16,301 nt of DNA from JANOGU01 sp964602115. Lineage in GTDB: Bacteria; Pseudomonadota; Alphaproteobacteria; Rhodobacterales; Rhodobacteraceae. The position numbers and the translations under genes were made by a program. The stretch is from NCBI GenBank assembly GCA_964602115.1, contig CAZRQN010000059.1, positions 1 to 16,301 of the forward strand. Direction: 5' to 3'. The notes beneath the pieces are model-generated. The model saw only the letters and a program-made list of their open reading frames with translations. It had not been told where the DNA came from and did not search any database. Each line of letters opens with the position of its first letter. The first letter of the stretch is position 1. Positions 7,135-13,234 of the stretch are shown here, one piece after another.

Positions 7135-7847
7135 AGCCACACCACATCGACGGCAAAGGACCAGACGAGCGCCGCCGTTGCCGCCGCACCGAGCATGGTC
7201 GAGACCGGCGGGAGGAGCAGCGGCGCGTGAAGCGCGATCAGCGCCGCGATCTGCACCACACAGACCGTGCGGCGGCTCTGTCGAGCGGGAAGCGGCGCCG
7301 CTAGCCAGGGCGCGAGGCGCATGGCGGCAACGAAGAGATAGCGCAGGCCGCCGAGGAGCAGGATCCACGTCCCGGCCTTGCCCTGCGCCAGAAGCCCGAG
7401 CGCCAGCACCAGCGCCAGGGCGGCGTCCACCTCCATGTCGAAGCGGGCGCCGAAGGCGGAGACAAGGCCGGAGCGGCGCGCGAGCCAGCCATCGACGCCG
7501 TCGAGCAGCAGCGAAACGGAAGCCGCCGCCGCCACGGCCCAGGCAAGCGCGGGCTCGGAAGCGAAGCGCCCGGCGTCGGTGACGGTCACGACCAGTCCGC
7601 AGGCCACCGCCGCGCGGGCAAGCGTCACCGCATTGCAGGCGCCGAAGAGCCCATAGGGATAGAACCGCAGGAGGCCATGCCGGACGATGAGCGAGGCGCC
7701 GAGAAACATCGCCATTGCCGCAATGGCCGCGACCGTCGAGACCGGCAGGAGCGCTGCGGCCTGAAGGGCCAGAAGCAATCCCGAACTGATCGCCGCCTGA
7801 CGCAGCACGGCGGTCGCCTGGTTCGCCTGGGCCTTCGGCGCGGACAT
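7119..7847 (-). CDS. CDP-alcohol phosphatidyltransferase family membrane enzyme
   Basis: A 242-aa integral membrane enzyme expected to join an alcohol head group to a CDP-activated lipid (or the reverse) at the inner membrane. It holds the full catalytic signature D(x2)DG(x2)AR(x8)G(x3)D(x3)D: D116, D119-G120, A123-R124, G133, D137 and D141, preceded by the usual 'CNAVTLAR' segment at 71-78. Six or so hydrophobic helices surround it. The acceptor alcohol (glycerol phosphate, inositol, serine, choline) cannot be told. ATG at 7847 is preferred over an upstream in-frame ATG because the extra residues are not family-like and would use up the 90-bp divergent spacer. The minus strand of that spacer has an exact TTGACA (7882-7877) but no good -10 at proper distance. 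First gene of the envelope block. Confidence 0.9.
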   Translation of the reverse strand: MSAPKAQANQATAVLRQAAISSGLLLALQAAALLPVSTVAAIAAMAMFLGASLIVRHGLLRFYPYGLFGACNAVTLARAAVACGLVVTVTDAGRFASEPALAWAVAAAASVSLLLDGVDGWLARRSGLVSAFGARFDMEVDAALALVLALGLLAQGKAGTWILLLGGLRYLFVAAMRLAPWLAAPLPARQSRRTVCVVQIAALIALHAPLLLPPVSTMLGAAATAALVWSFAVDVVWLWHRS

Positions 7848-7937
7848 CACCGGATGCAGCGTCCGCAATCCACGATTGTCAAGCGGCGGCCGACCGGTGT
7901 TAACCTTGCACCACGCTCCCAGCGAAGGACCCTGCCG

Positions 7938-8480
7938 ATGCCCTCCCCTGCCGAAAGCTACAAGGCGCCTGCCCGATTGCTGCACTGGACCATCGCGATC
8001 CTGGTGATCTCGACCTTTCCGGTCGGCGTGCTGATGGTGGAGGGCGGCCTGTCACGCCCGCTACAGGACAGCCTGTACATCTATCACAAGCATGTGGGCG
8101 TGCTGATCCTGCTGCTGATGGTCGTCCGGCTGATCTATCGGGCGATGAACCCGCCGCCACCCCTGCCCGACAGCGTAGCCGGTGCGCAGCGCGCCGCCGC
8201 CCATGCCACCCACATCCTTCTTTACGTCTTTCTCTTCGTGATGCCGATCTCCGGCTATATCCGGGTCAAGGCCGGCAACTTTCCGATCGAGTTCCTCGAC
8301 AGCTGGCTGCCCTCGCTGGTGCCGGTCTCCAAACCGCTCGAGAACGGCGCCGAATTCGTTCATCTGACCGCCCGCTTCGGGCTGGCCGTGCTGATCCTGA
8401 TGCATATCGGCGCGGCGCTGTTCCACGGGATCGTGAAGAAGGACGGCGTCTTCAGCCGCATGTGGCCCGGACGGGGCTGA
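7938..8480 (+). CDS. Cytochrome b561 (diheme b-type, CybB family)
   Basis: A 180-aa four-helix membrane cytochrome that passes electrons between the quinone pool and a partner. Histidines H16 ('LLHW'), H50 (or H52, 'YHKH'), H142 ('FVHLTARFG') and H156 ('LMHIGAALFH') fall in the four helices at the places of the two heme b ligand pairs of the E. coli CybB type. The start ATG at 7938 has a GAAGGA ribosome site at 7924-7929, 8 nt upstream. An upstream extension would overlap the divergent gene and lacks family resemblance. It stands alone on the plus strand, 90 bp from the divergent phosphatidyltransferase gene, and is closed by a hairpin at 8488-8512. No partner protein (such as a YceI-like one) is fused or adjacent. 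Confidence 0.92.
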   Translation: MPSPAESYKAPARLLHWTIAILVISTFPVGVLMVEGGLSRPLQDSLYIYHKHVGVLILLLMVVRLIYRAMNPPPPLPDSVAGAQRAAAHATHILLYVFLFVMPISGYIRVKAGNFPIEFLDSWLPSLVPVSKPLENGAEFVHLTARFGLAVLILMHIGAALFHGIVKKDGVFSRMWPGRG

Positions 8481-8487
8481 ACCCGGG

Positions 8488-8512
8488 GCGCAGCCGGTTT
8501 CGCCGGCTGCGC
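8488..8512 (+). terminator. Probable terminator of the cytochrome b561 gene
   Basis: A perfect 10-bp inverted repeat (8488-8497 with 8503-8512) with a 5-nt TTTCG loop starts 7 nt after the cytochrome b561 stop codon. It is followed by AAGTCTT, only a weak U-tract. Position and stem strength support a transcription end or 3' protection. Confidence 0.6.
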
Positions 8513-8523
8513 AAGTCTTCGGC

Positions 8524-8577
8524 GCCATGCGCAACTCTCCGCCGGCAGGCCGGCGCATGGCTGCAATGCACTTGCAG
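8524..8577. other. Two further perfect inverted repeats before opgG
   Basis: Directly after the b561 terminator are a perfect 9-bp inverted repeat (8524-8532 with 8553-8561) enclosing a 20-nt GC-rich interior that can itself fold, and a perfect 6-bp one (8561-8566 with 8572-8577). They touch each other at base 8561. A T-rich run (8586-8590) follows at 9 nt. They could be a second terminator, a leader structure of opgG, or an attenuator-like switch. Confidence 0.5.
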
Positions 8578-8581
8578 CATC

Positions 8582-8610
8582 TTGCTTTTTCTCCGCGCAA
8601 GTCCTTATTC
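8582..8610 (+). promoter_or_regulatory. Candidate promoter for opgGH
   Basis: TTGCTT (8582-8587), a 17-bp spacer and TTATTC (8605-8610) give a plausible sigma-70-type promoter; transcription would begin near 8617, about 50 nt before the opgG ATG. The -35 keeps TTG and the spacing is ideal, but the -10 is a moderate match. Confidence 0.3.
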
Positions 8611-8666
8611 AGCGCCATGGAATCGGTTCGCCGCATCGCAGCATCAACTGGCCGGGAACGGACGTC

Positions 8667-10247
8667 ATGCCGCCGCTGACTTTGCCAGCCACCTCCCGTC
8701 GGGGGTTCCTTCTCGGTTCGGCTGCTGCCGTTGCGGCTGCCGCCTGGGCGCCTCCGGCCGCGCGGGCCGAGGTGGGGCTGGCCGAGGGCCGGCCCTTCTC
8801 CTTCGATCTTCTGACGGCCGAGATGCAGGCGCGGGCGCGCGAGCCCTATCTGCCGCCGGTAAAGCCCGAGGGTTTCCTCGGCGACCTGACCTATGACGAC
8901 TGGCGCCACATCGTCTTTCAGGATGCGGCGGCGCGGTGGAGCGCCCCGGGTGTGCAGTTCCGCCTGGGCGCGTTCCACACCGGCTGGCTTTATGGCGAGC
9001 CGGTGCGGCTCTTCGACGTCTCGGACGGCATGGTCCGGACGATGCCCTTCACCACCGCAGACTTCCGCTATTCCGGGCCGCTGGCCGGCCGCGTGCCGGC
9101 GGGCGAACTGCCGGGTGTCGCCGGCTTCCGGCTGAACTTTCCGCTGAACCGGCCCGATGTCTATGACGAGCTGGCGGCATTCCTCGGCGCCAGCTATTTC
9201 CGCGCCCTGGGGCAGGGTTCGGCCTATGGCCTTTCGGCGCGCGGCCTGGCGCTCAACACGGCGACCGGCTCCGCCGAGGAATTCCCGCGATTCGCCGCCT
9301 TCTACCTCGAACGCCCGGCGCCGGGGGCGCTGGAAGTGGCGCTCTCGGCGGCGCTGGACAGCCCCTCGGTGACCGGCGCATTCCGCTTCGTCATCCGGCC
9401 GGGGCACACGACCGAGATGGACGTCACGGCGAGGCTGTTCTTCCGCGCCGATGTCGAGGAGATGGGCATCGCGCCGCTGACCTCGATGTTCCTCTTCGAC
9501 GACAAGAACCGGACCAACTTCGACGACTACCGGCCGAGGGTGCATGATTCGAACGGGCTGCGCCTGGTCGAGCCGTCCGGCGACGTGCTCTGGCGCCCGC
9601 TGAACAACCCCGCGACGCTGGCCAATTCGGTCTTCGACGGGCCCAAGGCCCGCTTCGGCCTGCACCAGCGCGGTCGCGACTTCGGCAGCTATCAGGACGC
9701 CGGCGCCCATTACGAGCGCCGCCCTTCGGTCGATGTCGAACCGCTGGAGGACTGGGGGCCGGGCGCGGTGCGGCTGGTGGAAATCCCCACTGACAAGGAA
9801 GTGAACGACAATATCGTCGCTTTCTGGGTTCCGGAGAGCCGTGGCGCCAAGGCCGGCGAGGCGCGGGCCTTCCGCTACCGGCTGCATTGGGGCAATCTCG
9901 ACGAGGCCGCGCCCGATGCGCTGGCCGAAGTGACCGGATTCAAGGCCGGGCTGGCGGGCGTCTCGGGGGTGGAGAACCCCGCCGACGCGCGCAAGTTCGT
10001 GATCGACTTCGCCGGCCCGCCGCTGGCCGACCTTCCTGCCGATGCCGAGATCGCCGCCGTGGTGACGCATTCGGCCGGAGAGGTCCTGTCGCAGACCCTG
10101 GAACGGGTCGAGGACATCGGGGTCTGGCGGCTGGTCATCGACATTTCCGCGCCCGGCCAGCCGCTGGTCGAGCTGTCGGCGCATCTGGCGGGTTTCGGCC
10201 GCAAGCTGACCGAGACCTGGCTCTACCAATGGGCACATGCAGGATGA
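8667..10247 (+). CDS. opgG: Periplasmic glucan biosynthesis protein OpgG (MdoG family)
   Basis: A 526-aa periplasmic protein of the MdoG/OpgG/OpgD family, needed to build the glucan backbone of osmoregulated periplasmic glucans; E. coli members were shown to be beta-1,2-glucan hydrolases (GH186). Family blocks are clear: 'FHTGWLYGEPVRLFDV' (103-118), 'GFRLNFPLN' (153-161), 'FLGASYFRALGQGSAYGLSA' (172-191), 'IAPLTSMFLF' (268-277) and 'RPRVHDSNGL' (289-298). The N terminus has a Tat signal, SRRGFLLG at 10-17, with cleavage likely after A-R-A (34); Tat export is known for OpgD, while E. coli OpgG uses Sec, so OpgD-type naming is also possible. The adjoining opgH favours opgG. ATG 8667 is set by the signal peptide; GGGA/GGA ribosome-site bases lie 4-12 nt before it. 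Length is normal. Confidence 0.93.
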   Translation: MPPLTLPATSRRGFLLGSAAAVAAAAWAPPAARAEVGLAEGRPFSFDLLTAEMQARAREPYLPPVKPEGFLGDLTYDDWRHIVFQDAAARWSAPGVQFRLGAFHTGWLYGEPVRLFDVSDGMVRTMPFTTADFRYSGPLAGRVPAGELPGVAGFRLNFPLNRPDVYDELAAFLGASYFRALGQGSAYGLSARGLALNTATGSAEEFPRFAAFYLERPAPGALEVALSAALDSPSVTGAFRFVIRPGHTTEMDVTARLFFRADVEEMGIAPLTSMFLFDDKNRTNFDDYRPRVHDSNGLRLVEPSGDVLWRPLNNPATLANSVFDGPKARFGLHQRGRDFGSYQDAGAHYERRPSVDVEPLEDWGPGAVRLVEIPTDKEVNDNIVAFWVPESRGAKAGEARAFRYRLHWGNLDEAAPDALAEVTGFKAGLAGVSGVENPADARKFVIDFAGPPLADLPADAEIAAVVTHSAGEVLSQTLERVEDIGVWRLVIDISAPGQPLVELSAHLAGFGRKLTETWLYQWAHAG

Positions 10248-12139
10248 TGGACCATCCCGATCCGAGGGCCTTCGACCTTGACTTGCTGGCCGCAGGCCTG
10301 GGCGCTGCGCCGGAGGCGCCGCTGGCGATGCCGACCCAGAAGCTCGGCAGCCTGCCGGAGGGCGTCGTCGCCCTGCCGGCGCCCGGGCGGGGGATCGTCC
10401 TCATCCGCGCCGCCGCGCTGGCCTTCAGCCTGACGGCGGCCTCGGCCGCCTTCTACCTCTTCCTGCAATTCGGCCTTGCCGACGGCGAGCATGCGCTCGA
10501 CTGGGTGCGCGCGGGCCTCATCTGGCTGACGACCTGGTGGCTGGCCTGGGGCGCGGCGCAGGCGGGTGTCGGCCTGCTGGCCCGCGCGCCGCAGGTGCAG
10601 CGCCACGAGGGGCCGCTGGCTTCCCGCGCGGTGATCCTCGTACCGGTCTATAACGAGGACCCCGAGGCGACCTTCGCCCGGATTGCCGCGATGGACGCAT
10701 CGCTGGCTTCCACGGGCGAACGCGACCGTTTCTCCTTCGCCATCCTTTCGGACACGCGCAGCGAGACGATCGCCGCCGCCGAACGCGCGGCCTTCGTCGG
10801 GCTGGTCGCCGAGCGTGGCGAGGGGCGGCTGTACTACCGCCGCCGCAGCGACAACCGGGGGCGCAAGGCCGGCAATATCGAGGAATTCCTGACCCGCCAC
10901 GGCGCCGCCTGGGATCTCGCCATCATCCTTGATGCCGACAGCCTGATGGACGGCGCCACGCTGGTGGAAATGGTGCGGCGGATGGAAGCCGCACCCCGCC
11001 TTGGCCTTCTGCAGACGCTGCCGCGCATCGTCCGCTCCGGCACCGTTTTCGCCCGGGCCCAGGCCTTCTCCGCAGCGCTTTTTGCCCCGGTCTTCGCCCG
11101 GGGCCAGGCGGCGATGCAGGGCGCCTGCGGCCCGTTCTGGGGCCATAACGCGGCCGTCCGCATCCGCGCCTTCACCGAGGCCTGCGGCCTGCCGCATCTG
11201 CGCGGCCGCGCGCCTTTCGGCGGCGCCATCCTCAGCCACGACTATGTGGAAGCGGCGATGCTGGCACGGGCCGGCTGGCAGGTGCGCCTCGACACCGACC
11301 TCGGCGGCTCCTTCGAGGAAGGACCGGCGACGCTGCTCGACCATGCCAAGCGCGACCGCCGCTGGGCGCAGGGCAATCTCCAGCACATCGGCGTGATCGG
11401 CGCCGCCGGGCTGGCGCCCTGGCACCGCTTCACCCTGTTCCAGGGGATCTTTGCCTATCTGGCGCCGCTATTCTGGATCGCCTTCATGGCCGCGAGCATC
11501 GCCGCGACGCTCACCGCCGGCACGCCGGAGTTCTTTGTCCCCGGCTCGCCCTACCCGATCTTCCCGGTGGACCGTACCGGGGCGGCGGTGGCGCTGGTTC
11601 TCGGCATCTTCGGGCTTCTGTTCCTTCCCAAGCTCCTGATCGCGCTGCAGGCGCTGCGCTCGGGCCGCGCGGGGGATTTCGGGGGCGCGGCACGCGTCTT
11701 GCGCGGCACGCTGGGCGAGATCCTTGTTTCCTCGCTGACGGCTCCGGTGCACCTGATGTTCCAGACGCGGGCGGTGGCCCAGATCCTCTGCGGGCGCGAC
11801 GGCGGCTGGCCGGCAAGCCAGCGCGAGGGCGGGCGGCTCAGCCTGCACGAGGCCTGGTCGGCAAGCCGCTGGATCTCGCTCGCCGGCCTTGCCGGGCTGG
11901 TGGCGACTGCGGCGCTGGCTCCGGTCCTGCTGGCCTGGCTGGCGCCGGTCCTGCTGCCCATGGCGGCCGCCCCGGCAGCGGTGGCGCTGCTTTCCTGGCC
12001 GACGCGGGCCTTTGCCACGCCGGAGGACCTTGCGCCGCCCGCAGTCCTGCGCCGCCTGACCGCGCGGCTGGGCCACGCATCACCCGAACCGGCGCTTGCC
12101 GCCTTCCACCCGCCGGCAAAGCTCGCCAACGCCGCCTGA
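10244..12139 (+). CDS. opgH: Glucan glucosyltransferase OpgH (MdoH family, GT2)
   Basis: A 631-aa inner-membrane GT2 enzyme that polymerises UDP-glucose into linear glucan and passes it to the periplasm, where OpgG acts. Two hydrophobic segments (about 51-75, 88-110) precede the cytoplasmic catalytic domain with VPVYNEDP (133-140), ILDAD (228-232; D230/D232), 'GHNAAVRIRAF' (300-310), SHDYVEA (331-337) and the QxxRW-like 'DRRWAQGN' (371-378). C-terminal helices follow. It is shorter than E. coli OpgH (about 850 aa), lacking the long terminal extensions, as is common in alphaproteobacteria. Start ATG at 10244 overlaps the opgG stop as ATGA; ATG 10247 directly after is an alternative. The tight overlap implies coupled translation with opgG. 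Confidence 0.94.
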   Translation: MMDHPDPRAFDLDLLAAGLGAAPEAPLAMPTQKLGSLPEGVVALPAPGRGIVLIRAAALAFSLTAASAAFYLFLQFGLADGEHALDWVRAGLIWLTTWWLAWGAAQAGVGLLARAPQVQRHEGPLASRAVILVPVYNEDPEATFARIAAMDASLASTGERDRFSFAILSDTRSETIAAAERAAFVGLVAERGEGRLYYRRRSDNRGRKAGNIEEFLTRHGAAWDLAIILDADSLMDGATLVEMVRRMEAAPRLGLLQTLPRIVRSGTVFARAQAFSAALFAPVFARGQAAMQGACGPFWGHNAAVRIRAFTEACGLPHLRGRAPFGGAILSHDYVEAAMLARAGWQVRLDTDLGGSFEEGPATLLDHAKRDRRWAQGNLQHIGVIGAAGLAPWHRFTLFQGIFAYLAPLFWIAFMAASIAATLTAGTPEFFVPGSPYPIFPVDRTGAAVALVLGIFGLLFLPKLLIALQALRSGRAGDFGGAARVLRGTLGEILVSSLTAPVHLMFQTRAVAQILCGRDGGWPASQREGGRLSLHEAWSASRWISLAGLAGLVATAALAPVLLAWLAPVLLPMAAAPAAVALLSWPTRAFATPEDLAPPAVLRRLTARLGHASPEPALAAFHPPAKLANAA

Positions 12140-12337
12140 CGGTGCGCGGCGCGGAGCGCGATGTGCCGTCAGCGCCACCCGGACGGCGAACGGGGACAAC
12201 ATCCGCTCCCGGTCGGCGGCCTATCCGCGATAGGGCCGGGAGACCCTCCGGCGGCAAAGGGCCGCCACCGACCGCGACAGGGCTGAAAACCGCCCCCCGG
12301 GGGTCCCGCACCGGACGGCGGGCCCGGGTGCGTGATC
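12140..12337. other. Convergent intergenic region with nested palindromes, no gene
   Basis: This 198-bp spacer between convergent opgH and the regulator gene has no supportable coding sequence. It is rich in inverted repeats: CTCCCGG/CCGGGAG (12206-12212 with 12236-12242) around CCTATC/GATAGG (12220-12225 with 12229-12234), then GGCGGC/GCCGCC (12250-12255 with 12261-12266). These probably end transcription from one or both sides. Confidence 0.55.
12206..12242. terminator. Nested-palindrome, probable bidirectional terminator
   Basis: An outer perfect 7-bp repeat (12206-12212 with 12236-12242) encloses a perfect inner 6-bp hairpin with a 3-nt loop (12220-12225 with 12229-12234). It lies 67 bp past the opgH stop and 96 bp past the end of the convergent regulator gene. 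No U-tract flanks it, so the terminator role rests on position and structure. Confidence 0.4.
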
Positions 12338-13021
12338 TCAGATATCGCCATCAATCAGCGGCGTGGCGCGGGCAAACCGGGCGAGGGCCGGGCCGTTGAT
12401 CCGGATCGTGCTGCCATCGACCTGAACCCCATGACCCTCAAGCGCCTTGATGGCACGTGACAGATTTTCGGGTGTCATGCCAAGCAGCGACGCGAGTTTG
12501 CGCTTTTCGAGTTCAAGCAGGAACGTACCGCTCTCGCTCGGCTGGCGCAGAAGCCAGTTGGCCAGACGCTCGACGGACGTGCGCAGCTTCAGGTCTTTCT
12601 GCGCCTTGACCATGCTGCGGTAACAGCCGGCAAGATCGGCCACGACGGCGCGGGCAAAGGCCCCGTCCGAGGTGAAGACCTGCCGCACGTCCTGCGAGGG
12701 GATGAGAACGAGGCGGCTGCGCTCGACCGTGCGGGCCGACATCAGGAACGGCGCGTCGCGCAGGGTCGCCGCCAGGATGATCGTCGAGACCGGTCGCACG
12801 ATCTGCATCGTCGTCTCGCGCCCCGCCCATTGGGCGAAAAGCTCGACCGCGCCCTCGACGACCACATGCAGGAAATCGGGCGTGTCGCCCTCGTGGAACA
12901 GCTCGATGGCAGGCGGAAAGGCCTGGAGATAGGCCGCGCGCGTGAGGTCCTCGAAAGACGTGGCCTCCATGCCCCGAAAGAGGTCGAGCGCGCGGATTTC
13001 AGGGATGTCGATCGGTCGCAT
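12338..13021 (-). CDS. Crp/Fnr-family regulator, divergent from narK
   Basis: A 227-aa DNA-binding regulator with an N-terminal cyclic-nucleotide-binding-type beta barrel (about 15-110), a dimerisation helix (about 120-150) and a C-terminal winged helix-turn-helix (about 150-215). The recognition helix 'TPENLSRAIKAL' has E185, S188 and R189, the ExxSR set that FNR uses to read TTGAT half-sites. It lacks the N-terminal cysteine cluster of FNR (one cysteine only, C133), so it should not bind a [4Fe-4S] cluster; a heme- or effector-sensing mode, as proposed for DNR/NarR-type proteins, is possible. The barrel resembles FtrB-like regulators. A perfect TTGATATTTATCAA site sits 8 bp before its ATG, suggesting autoregulation. 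Its place beside narK makes it a candidate equivalent of Paracoccus NarR, but identity with NarR is not proven. Confidence 0.88.
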   Translation of the reverse strand: MRPIDIPEIRALDLFRGMEATSFEDLTRAAYLQAFPPAIELFHEGDTPDFLHVVVEGAVELFAQWAGRETTMQIVRPVSTIILAATLRDAPFLMSARTVERSRLVLIPSQDVRQVFTSDGAFARAVVADLAGCYRSMVKAQKDLKLRTSVERLANWLLRQPSESGTFLLELEKRKLASLLGMTPENLSRAIKALEGHGVQVDGSTIRINGPALARFARATPLIDGDI

Positions 13022-13029
13022 GGCGGCCC

Positions 13030-13043
13030 TTGATATTTATCAA
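13030..13043. promoter_or_regulatory. FNR-type box, perfect TTGAT-N4-ATCAA
   Basis: TTGATATTTATCAA is an exact match to the FNR/FnrL consensus palindrome. It is 8 bp from the start codon of the regulator gene and one base downstream of that gene's best -10 candidate (13050-13045). A protein bound here would cover the regulator's start of transcription, which predicts repression of the regulator. It is almost 200 bp from the narK ATG, far for direct activation of narK. Confidence 0.8.
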
Positions 13044-13044
13044 G

Positions 13045-13073
13045 AGAATAGCAAGCCATGCCCACGCTGTCAC
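13045..13073 (-). promoter_or_regulatory. Candidate promoter of the Crp/Fnr-family regulator
   Basis: On the minus strand GTGACA (13073-13068), a 17-bp spacer and TATTCT (13050-13045) make a reasonable sigma-70 promoter. Transcription would start near 13038, inside the FNR-type palindrome, leaving a leader of about 17 nt with AAGGG as a possible ribosome site. Confidence 0.4.
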
Positions 13074-13164
13074 CGAGCAATTTCCATCTGGCAGAGGGAA
13101 AAGGGTCAAGCCGGCGCGCGAAATTCGTCAAAAATGGAGTAAATTCAGATAATTGCGCGAATAG

Positions 13165-13180
13165 TTTGACGCATGTCAAA
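13165..13180. promoter_or_regulatory. FNR-like palindrome TTTGAC-N4-GTCAAA upstream of narK
   Basis: A perfect 6+6 bp inverted repeat with a 4-bp spacer, centred 62 bp before the narK ATG. The TTGAC/GTCAA half-sites are the variant seen at Crp/Fnr-type (DNR/NNR-like) targets rather than the FNR consensus. Class II activation from -41.5 would put the narK start near 13214, giving a 21-nt leader that holds the GGAGG ribosome site. No good -10 hexamer is visible at 13202-13208, as is usual for activator-dependent promoters. Confidence 0.7.
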
Positions 13181-13234
13181 TCGCTTTCCCGTGCGCGACC
13201 TGAGTGTCCTCCCCGAGCTTTCGGAGGGGTCATC

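Noticed and set aside
5680..7230. Plus-strand open frame (516 codons) opposite the sulfatase-like gene
   Set aside because: Antisense to a protein with metal-site motifs and membrane helices; composition typical of a shadow frame.
8061..10238. Long open frame (725 codons) on the minus strand opposite cytochrome b561 and opgG
   Set aside because: It runs across two real genes and the hairpin region, and is Arg/Gly/Glu-rich with no family resemblance.
12338..13021. Calling the regulator FNR or FnrL
   Set aside because: It lacks the N-terminal cysteines that bind the oxygen-sensing [4Fe-4S] cluster; only the recognition helix is FNR-like.
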